This document shows, piece by piece, positions 56,945-64,000 of a stretch of 64,000 bases of DNA. Position 1 is the stretch's first letter. Every line of letters starts with the position of its first letter. A program made the position numbers and the translations under genes. The notes under the pieces were generated by a model. The model saw only the letters and a list, made by a program, of their open reading frames with translations. It searched no databases and was not told where the DNA came from. Source of the DNA: Serripes groenlandicus (Eukaryota; Mollusca; Bivalvia; Cardiida; Cardiidae); NCBI GenBank assembly GCA_031761405.1, contig JASEVX010000011.1, forward strand, positions 24,532,316 to 24,596,315, written 5' to 3'.

Positions 56945-57269
56945 TTTATTTCTTATTTGAGGATAATTCAAATGTTTCTCTTGTACACTGTTGCCCTCTT
57001 TGCATCGAACAGTATTGAAATCATTGAAGGAAAAGGTGAATGACATTTTATGTATTTGTCATGGCGTTTTCTACTTGCTCAAAAAACTTGATCACCCGAA
57101 TGTATGTCCAGATTTTCTTCCCTCATACAGCAGGACCCTATTCACCAGAAATTATAAATAGAAGCCAAATTTTAATTAGTTTCTTATTAGCAAGGCAAAT
57201 TCCGTAACTTGTTTTCATGGAGGAACGAAACAAAACAAAAAAAAAAAATAATAGACAATTGTCAAATCG

Positions 57270-57500
57270 TTTAAACCTTTTCCAATTGTAAACAAATTTG
57301 GATGCATCTGCAGCAGACGAATTTTGAATATGATGTATGTGACAGGACTGCAGCTGTATAATGGTACCCATTGTAGTATTACATAGAATATGCTTTACCC
57401 CTTTTTTACACATACAGACGGATTCTCACGCCCCTGCAGAAGACGTCTTTCGAAACCATTACGGCAAAAGGAGAAATTGCTCATAATGAGCAATGACATT
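57270..57500. mobile_element. Two T1 left-end fragments
   Basis: 57275-57335: ACCTTTTCCAATTGTAAACA and ATCTGCAGCAGACGAATTTT. 57397-57492: CCCCTGCAGAAGACGTC and the hairpin TTGCTCATAATGAGCAATGA. Confidence 0.5.
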
Positions 57501-57799
57501 TAAACCACACTGTTTTTATTTGTTTGGAACAAACAAATTCAGTAGCTGCAATTCTGAAGCCATACGTCTTATGGAAAAGTTCCTAAATTTCATACGCGTG
57601 AAAGTAGTACTCAATACTTGCTCTTACTTTTCAAATGTATCACGATTTTTGAAATAATGATATATTTATATCGTCTTTGTTTTCTTATGTGGTTCTTATA
57701 TTCAAAGAGAATTACGAAATAAAATGAAACATTGTATTTTAAAACATGAACGCGGAGAGATTTATTAACTCTATATTCAATTATTATACTTTCATTTAT

Positions 57800-57955
57800 A
57801 CCAGGGACGTATATATCTACGTCCCTGTTTATACGTAGTGGTTTCACGTGTTGTTTTCTAAATGATTTCAAAGTCGTCTGCTGTATAAGTGGAAAAGGGT
57901 CATTTTGGTGAAAATAAATGTACGTCATATCAGGGATGTATATCTATGTCCCGGG
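57800..57955. repeat. Pair of related palindromes
   Basis: CAGGGACGTATATATCTACG plus TCCCTG (near 57803) and the diverged CAGGGATGTATATCTATGTC plus CC (near 57931) lie 128 bp apart. They may be the two ends of one element, with a T1 right-end fragment between. Confidence 0.5.
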
Positions 57956-58299
57956 TCATATTAAACCTGCTATGATATACTACAACGTCGTCTTTTTTAT
58001 CTAAATAAGTAAGACTATTCTATTGCTTAACTTTTATTTTTATTTTGTATTTTTATTTTGTGTAAATAAGTTCAGGATAAATACATTTGTATGTTAATAT
58101 ATATTTATGCATTGAAGGAATCGGCTGTTAATTAGTCTCCCTCCGATCTTGATTGTGACCGGCGTCTTATTTCTAAAAACAATTCTTATGCGTGCGTTTG
58201 TGCACATTTTATCCTTCGGGGTCGACTTTCTTCACTTTTTATAGACGAAATTAGCATCCGAGTCTTTATTGTACCATATATATACATGCTTGTGATATG

Positions 58300-58462
58300 T
58301 GTCAGATACTGATGTTTTACATACTACACGTATGACGGTCTCTTGTATTTCATTTCATGAAAGGCCATGTGCTTTTTATTTGTAATATTATGTTAACAAT
58401 ACATGTAAATATATATGATTGTACATGGATGAGACTTAAATAAAATAAATAAATAAAATATT
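58300..58462 (+). mobile_element. LINE-like 3' end with AATA repeats
   Basis: TTGTACATGGATGAGACTTA followed by an AATAAAATAAATAAAT run. It resembles a third LINE group 3' end; the body is missing. Confidence 0.35.
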
Positions 58463-59011
58463 AAAATAGTGTTGTATACTTGTCAGGTTCAGGTTAATAT
58501 TGTACAGTATACAACAAGAAGTTGGGGATGTTTGTTGTTGTTTTCATAAATTGTTTTGTCAACCCCTGTTTTCGTTATTCGTGTGGCGTCTATAGTAATC
58601 ATTTTCATATTCATGCACCCGCACACTTACAGTCAATATTGACAACAAACTCGTTGATAAAATCCTTAGTCAATCTAAACTGAAGTGGTAAAGCCCGGTT
58701 TGTCCCGGGATAAGCCGGATAACGGATGTCATAAGCTTGCTAAAAGTAAACTTAAGCAATACGGTTGCTTTATTTGGATCCGGGATCGAGGAATGTCATT
58801 AGAAAATCCGCGTGATTTCTCCAAACGCTTCCGGAATTATTACACGACTAATTTAGGAAAAGGGAAGAGCCAGCTCAGACTGCACGAGGGTGTTGGATGA
58901 TCCGGATTTCCGCTGGTAACAGTGTCCTGTCGCTTAGTGCTACTTGATCTGGTCCTTCACTGATCGCTATTGTATTACGGTTCGATTTCGCATAGCGCCG
59001 ATAATATATAT

Positions 59012-59241
59012 TTAACCCTTTACCTCATATAGACGCTTTCTGACGCCTCTGCAGCAGACGGCTTTTTGAAAACACAGTGACAAAAGAAGAAATTGCTCAA
59101 AACGAGCCATTTCTCCTTTTGCCACAATGTTTTCCACTTTTAGTCATATGTTATCCATTCAATTACAGAGACTGTTCATCTTTGGACAAAATATGTTCAA
59201 AGTCGTCTGCTGCAGAATTGTCGTATGAGGGAAAGGGTTAA
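59012..59241 (-). mobile_element. T1 MITE, full length (230 bp)
   Basis: TTAACCCTTTACCTCATATA to TCGTATGAGGGAAAGGGTTA and A. Confidence 0.92.
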
Positions 59242-59499
59242 ATTGAGTAATGTCCGTCGAATGTTTTTCTAATGACTGGCTGAGATTCCTTGATCCCAAC
59301 ACTATACAAAGATGCCGGTACTCGAAACGTGTTTGCATATTCGGACGTCTTTTCTTCCTGTTTGGTGGGAATAAGGCAGAGTGAACACACAAAACTTTAA
59401 CGATGATGATGTTGATTATTCAGATTAATATAAGACTCAATGCTAGAACATCTTACTATATGTTGCTGTTACACATTTTCAAGTACGCAAACACATTAC

Positions 59500-59712
59500 T
59501 GAACCCTTTCCCACCTTCAAGAACTATGATGAATAAGACATTGATAACATCCTGGAAAAAAAATATTGAAAATCTTTGTAAATAAAAGTATCTTGATTTA
59601 TTATAGTTGAAAGCATTGTGGGGCAATATCATGAGCAATTTCTTCTTTCATTACAATGTTTTTCAAAAGTCGTCTGCTACAGATGCGTCAAAATGTGTCT
59701 GTAAATGGTTAA
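59500..59712 (+). mobile_element. T1 MITE, diverged
   Basis: TGAACCCTTTCCCACCTTCA, AGTCGTCTGCTACAGATGCG, end AAATGGTTAA. A right-end fragment lies at 59755-59822. Confidence 0.65.
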
Positions 59713-60169
59713 ACCATCGTCCTTCCATGTTTCTGCTATAGTAGAAGTACAGTTTATCCTTTTTTAACAATGTTTCTAAAAGTCGTCTGCTGCATATGCG
59801 TCTACACGTAGGAGAGGGTTAAATAACCCTGTCTGTCATACATTTTACTTCAGATAGAACATATTTTATTTTACTGAGTGGTCTGTGTAACTAACTAAAT
59901 TATATCATTGTATCATTGTATCATTGTATCAATTATATCATATTGAATTGTATCATTCAAACCAAATTATAAGAAATACCTTCTGGAAAAGGTTCCATAC
60001 TAACACTATCTTGATTACTTGCCGTTATTATGTTAAGAATTGTATTTAACGTAGTTTTTTGGAGTGTCTGTCTTCACATGATTGAAAATTAATTTAATTT
60101 GTATTTCATGCCATAATTTTTCATTGAAATTTGCATGTTGTTAAATGTAATGTTTGTGTGTGTTATTAT

Positions 60170-60258
60170 ATTATTGAAGGCCATATGGAAATAAGATATG
60201 TATAGCCATTGTTAAATTGTCTGTATATGTCTTAGATGTAACCTTCACAAAATAAAGA

Positions 60259-60288
<30 letters not shown>
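60170..60288 (+). mobile_element. LINE 3' end with (ATT)n tail
   Basis: Sequence ending GTAACCTTCACAAAATAAAG followed by repeated ATT. Same layout as the 2.5-kb element, and it abuts a minus-strand SINE fragment. Confidence 0.5.
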
Positions 60289-60289
<1 letters not shown>

Positions 60290-60292
<3 letters not shown>

Positions 60293-60480
60293 GATTGGGC
60301 TTTAATCTTCGTTTTCCACAATTCAGTTATTTCACGGATTCCAGTTCACTTACCCATGTGTTTCCTAGCTTTCTAACACGAACACTTTGCATAAAAGTAT
60401 TTCGAAATAACTGGCTTACAGTTAGAAAACTACATTGTCTATGAACTAAGAGGTCGAATCTTCCAGGTCTTTGTAATTGT
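60290..60480 (-). mobile_element. SINE group A, degenerate 3' part
   Basis: ATTGATTGGGCTTTAATC, CACGGATTCCAGTTCACTTA and diverged body, joined to a LINE tail at its left edge. Confidence 0.5.
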
Positions 60481-60537
60481 CTACCCCCCAAAAAAGGCAC
60501 AGCTGAACTCGGTTCCACAATAATAGTTGTAACTGAT

Positions 60538-60767
60538 TTAACCCTTACCCTCATACGACAATTCTGCAGCAGACGACTTTGAACATATTTTGTCAAAAAA
60601 TAGAAAATCTCTATAATTAAATGGATAACCTATGACTAAAAGTGGAAAACATTGTGGCAAAAGGAGAAATTGCTCGTTTTGAGCAATTTATTCTTTTGTC
60701 ACTATGTTTTCAAAAAGCCGTCTGCTGCAGAGGCGTCAGAAAGCGTCTCTATGTGGGAAAGGGTTAA
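60538..60767 (+). mobile_element. T1 MITE, full length (230 bp)
   Basis: TTAACCCTTACCCTCATACG to CTATGTGGGAAAGGGTTAA. Confidence 0.93.
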
Positions 60768-60948
60768 TGATTCCTTTGCAAAGTTTTGTTACTGATTATC
60801 CGATCTATATTGAACACAATCTTAAATGCACTGGGTGATCTTAATTTGTAAAATACCTAACTGTTTACTGTTTAGTGTAGTCATACAAGTGTGAAGAATA
60901 ATTTTGATATAATGCATGCACATTTTTCAAAATGGCAAACAAATTAAG

Positions 60949-61009
60949 TTCCGATGCCGGGAATCGAACCCGGGCAAACCAGGAATCCTAACCACTAGAC
61001 CACATCGGA
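60949..61009 (-). pseudogene. tRNA-Glu-like gene lacking the anticodon arm
   Basis: Acceptor stem TCCGATG/CATCGGA, D arm (TGGTCTAGTGGTTAGGATT) and T arm (CCCGGGTTCGATTCCCGG) are intact and match tRNA-Glu. It has 61 rather than 72 bases: about 11 bases covering anticodon loop and 3' stem are missing between TCCTGGTTT and GCCCGGG. Boxes A and B survive, so it could still be transcribed, but it cannot decode. Confidence 0.85.
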
Positions 61010-61059
61010 CATATCTTCACAGATATCCTATATAGTTACCGTACCTTTATAGGACTTTA

Positions 61060-61331
61060 TTGATGCGATTGGCTGGCAATCCAGGGGTTGTGAGTTAAAA
61101 CTCAATATGGGCCAACATTCTTTCCGATGTTAAACACAAGTCACTGTGACAATCGTAATTCGTCTTCCATCAATGGACCATCAGTATATGTAGAAAAGCA
61201 GCAAGTTTCTTAAAAGGAATGTTGTGTGGATTACTGGAGTGAGAAGGCTAGGCAACACATGAGTAGGTTAACTGGCCGTCGTGATATGACTGAAAAATTA
61301 ATTGTTAAAAACTGCGTTAAACCCAAATATA
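61060..61331 (+). mobile_element. SINE group A, degenerate
   Basis: It starts in the head (GGCTGGCAATCCAGGGGTTG), has a mutated box B, then body, core TGGCCGTCGTGATATGACTG, and tail GCGTTAAACCC. Confidence 0.7.
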
Positions 61332-61543
61332 TCAGTACATTTTCACAAAACGACTGTAACTATTTCTCTTTACAGTATATCGTTACAGGCTTTTAACACG
61401 AAGAAAGCATTGATACAGTATCACACACTATCTAACTTTGATTACCCCCACGACGAAGACCTTGATAAGTGCATTGTGATTGAGTTGTAAGATATAGCTG
61501 TTCTAAATTCGACTCAAACCATTTATGTAGCAACACGTCGGAC

Positions 61544-61773
61544 TTAACCCTTTCACACATACAACTGCTTTCTGATGCCTTTGCAGAAGACGACTTTTGA
61601 AATCTTTATGGCAAAAAGGAGTAATTACTCATAAAGAGCAATTTCTCCATTTGCCATAATGTTTTCAATTCTATTCAATTATTATACTTTCATGCATAAA
61701 GAGTTTCATTTTTTTAAACAAAATGTCTTTAAAGTAGTCTGCTGCAGATTTGTTATATGTGGGAAAGGGTTAA
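61544..61773 (-). mobile_element. T1 MITE, full length, followed by a decayed T1
   Basis: TTAACCCTTTCACACATACA to TATGTGGGAAAGGGTTAA. A second, blurred copy starts at once (CCCTTGTAAAGTGCAC..., to about 61900). Confidence 0.88.
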
Positions 61774-61899
61774 CCCTTGTAAAGTGCACAATACATCTCA
61801 ACAATAGACAACTTCGAAACGGTGCGATAAAATGAGAAATTGATATTGCTAATGATGAACATTTCCTGATTTTGCCACTATGTTTTCATTTACATGAAA

Positions 61900-62492
61900 T
61901 GGTTGCAAATTCCTAATAAGTTTTCTTCTATTGTTTTAATTAATATGTATATCTCTCGGTATCATTTTACAATTTGTGTTAAAAACTAGAATCGCCATAT
62001 CCTTTGTCAACCTTTTCAAATGCAATGCAGAGAATAACTATAAACTTTAAGCGATCAATTCAATCCAAATGTTTAGATATTTGTTTTATATGTCATAGAA
62101 TGTGTATATTTATGGAAAATAAATACGATTTTAAACTAATGGGTGCGAACTTTCGAGGTTGGTTTTCGCATGTCTTGGCACATAGCCTGATCTTAAGATA
62201 TAGTCCCACTTCCCGTGTATTATTTTTGGCGGGGTTTGAGAACCAGTGTTGCAGATGTACAGCCATAACTCATTATAGTTAAAGTTAAAACATATTCTCG
62301 CCGCAGGATAGTTTTGTATATATTTGATTTGTCACACTGACCGCAGTTTTCTTGTTTTCCAGGTGTCATTGGTCAAACGGTCAAGTGGCGGAATATCTAA
62401 AACACCAGTACAAAGGTCACAGTCACAAACACAGCTTACATTTCAAAGGTCATCGCAATTTGTAGTAATGCCACATACGCTACGCTGCAATT
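61900..62492. other. No recognised feature
   Basis: The 92-residue frame at 62004-62282 has several Cys but no recognisable spacing. Confidence 0.45.
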
Positions 62493-62632
62493 GATTAGTG
62501 TTTATAGCCGTTTTCAACAGTTCTTCAGTCATATCACGGCGGCCAGTTCACTTACCCATGTATTTCCAGGCTTTCTCTCACAAGTACAACATACAACAGG
62601 CTGTCCAAGCAACTGGCTCTTTTTACACATAA
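62493..62632 (-). mobile_element. SINE group A, 3' half, minus orientation
   Basis: Complemented tail, CACGGCGGCCAGTTCACTTA and CCAAGCAACTGGCTCTTTTT; it breaks off before the head. Confidence 0.7.
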
Positions 62633-62813
62633 GTTGCAAACTTTATATTGCAAATTAATGATTATTTGCAAAGTGGGTTGAAATCATAGATAATTGTTTT
62701 AATCAATTAACGTAACTTAATAAAGTTTCTAACATTGATTATAAGTAAACCAACAAAGCCGGGAAACAGCAATGAGCAGGAAAAACACCATAGCCATTAG
62801 ATGAACTAGTTTC

Positions 62814-63043
62814 TTAACCCATTCCCTCATACGACAATTCTGCAGCAGACGACTTTGAACATATTTTGTCAAAAAGTAGAAAATCTGTATAATTGAATGG
62901 TTAACCTATGACTGAAAGAGGAAAACATTGTGGCAAAAGGAGAAATTGCACGTTTTGTGCAATTTCTTCTTTTGTCACTATGTTTTCAAATAGCCGTCTG
63001 CTGCAGAGGCGTCAGAAAGCGTCTATATGAGGGAAATGGTTAA
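62814..63043 (+). mobile_element. T1 MITE, full length (230 bp)
   Basis: TTAACCCATTCCCTCATACG to TATATGAGGGAAATGGTTAA. Confidence 0.93.
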
Positions 63044-63307
63044 AGCACTAAATTTAGTTCATTGCACTTTATTTTGATAAAGTCATTTTATAGTAGAATT
63101 TCCCGCATATATGAGATGACTTTGAAAACATATTGGTAACATTTGAACATTTCTATAATTCAAAGCCTAATCATTGTAGAAAGTTAAAATTCACACAGTA
63201 ACTGGGTTACGCAAAAGTTGTTCCCGTTGGACTTTGAAAAAATATTTAATAATTTATAAATGTTGTATAACGTCGAATTCAGAAGTGTTGTCGAATGTTT
63301 CTGTTCG

Positions 63308-63448
63308 TAGCCAGTTGCTTGGAAAGAAAGTTATATGACGTACTGGTGTGAGAAAGCCAAGAAACATATGATTAGGTGAACTGGCCGCCGTGATATGACT
63401 GAACAATTGTTTAAAACGGCGTTAAACCCCAATCAATCAATCAATCGT
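63308..63448 (+). mobile_element. SINE group A, 3' half
   Basis: CCAGTTGCTTGGAAAGAAAG through AACTGGCCGCCGTGATATGA to AACGGCGTTAAACCCCAATC and a CAAT repeat. The tRNA head is missing. Confidence 0.75.
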
Positions 63449-63451
63449 AGC

Positions 63452-63652
63452 ATGGGTGTTTTACGCTGTGTTCAACAGTGCCATCACGGCGACATGTATC
63501 CATGAACAATAGGCGACTACCTTGAAACTAGATTCGGCAATGTTCGTTTACCCAAGACCACTTCACCATGACCGCCGCGTTAAGGGATCAAACCCAAGAC
63601 GCCCTCTCTCAAACCCCCCACACTAACCATTCAGTCACGACCAATTCCCGAG
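63452..63652 (-). mobile_element. SINE group C, minus orientation, degenerate
   Basis: Complemented tail (TTTTACGCTGTGTTCAACAG), CATCACGGCGACATG, GTTTACCCAAGACC, CATGACCGCCGCG and a decayed head. Confidence 0.6.
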
Positions 63653-64000
63653 TCTTGCCAATTTGAACCGTCAGCGAAAAGCGCTGGAAATATTTTCAGC
63701 AAGACAAACCAATAAATCGATTGTCATTATCCCCAAAACGTCGCTATAATCACTTACTTTCAATAACCATCACCGCTAGTGTCGAAATGACCAGTCAACT
63801 GTCTAACTGATCTTTTGAAGTTGTTTGGCCGCTGTTAAAGAAACTGTCCGAACCTGTCAATCCCTGGATCGGTGACGTAACGAATAACAACTTCGATCTT
63901 CGTCCCCATTCTTCAACGTACACCGCACTATTAACAAAACAAACACGTGGTCCTAATCGTATATCTCGCGGCCCCATGACGTTACGTAACCTACTTGAGA
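63653..64000. other. Unique right edge with CRE-like motifs
   Basis: TGACGTAACG at 63873 and TGACGTTACGTAA near 63978 resemble CREB/ATF sites; CACGTG is near 63944. Possibly the upstream region of a gene beyond the window. Confidence 0.3.

Larger units (their letters stand above)
57501..59011. other. No gene recognised
   Basis: Contains the palindrome pair and a LINE-like 3' end. The 71-residue frame at 58685-58900 resembles nothing known to me. Confidence 0.45.

Overview
The window looks like a piece of an animal nuclear genome, most likely a bivalve mollusc. It is AT-rich and intron-containing, with no bacterial-style operons. It is crowded with tRNA-derived SINEs that share a mollusc-type core and tail (ctggccgccgtgatat near the middle, cggcgttaaacccc then caatcaatca at the end), with short palindromic MITEs, and with minisatellites. 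The species call is inference; nothing in the sequence names it. A 200-base N gap (42148-42347) and a 39-base C run show that this is an assembled scaffold.

The only protein-coding gene I can defend is a three-exon Hairy/Enhancer-of-split (HES) repressor on the minus strand (31227-35554). It encodes 358 aa with a proline-containing basic region, helix-loop-helix, Orange domain and terminal WRPW. Its upstream region has a textbook Notch-response layout: a TATA box, and just upstream of it two inverted Su(H)/CSL sites exactly 16 bp apart, with further CSL-type sites, HES-type sites and a GATA palindrome beyond. The gene lies in an island (about 29.9-36.5 kb) with few repeats. The RNA genes are an intact tRNA-Gly(GCC) at 41312-41382 and a tRNA-Glu-like locus at 60949-61009 that has lost the anticodon arm.

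Nearly everything else is repeats. T1 is a 160-240 bp palindromic family with ends TTAACCCTTTCCC...GGGAAAGGGTTAA. There are more than 40 full or partial copies, and a nested copy shows TTAA targeting, as in piggyBac-type MITEs. T2 is a second TTAA family with a CAGCTCGTAACGAGCTG centre. T3 is a ~265 bp palindromic family ending in TGAGCCGT...ACGGCTCA, usually beside TA. SINE groups are called A (head with GGTAGCTCAGTCGGTAGCGA), B (head with GGTGGTAGAG), C and D. Several have clean target-site duplications. There are also LINE fragments, pogo-like and foldback elements, and one retroposed poly(A) insert with a 13-bp target duplication.

Layout: 0-3.5 kb LINE, SINE and T2 debris; 3.65-5.4 kb a 200-bp satellite; 6.3-7.2 kb a foldback between direct repeats; 8-11 kb T1, T3 and SINE; 12.3-14.85 kb three abutting tandem arrays (44, 17 and 88 bp); 15-29 kb mixed repeats; 30-36.5 kb the HES island; 36.5-41 kb repeats; 41.3 kb tRNA-Gly; 42.1-43.3 kb gap and GA tract; 43.8-64 kb mixed repeats, including a SINE with an internally amplified 25-bp segment. 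I see no evidence of a new multi-gene system. The most interesting signals are the HES Notch module and the way T1 elements nest and carry CSL-type motifs.
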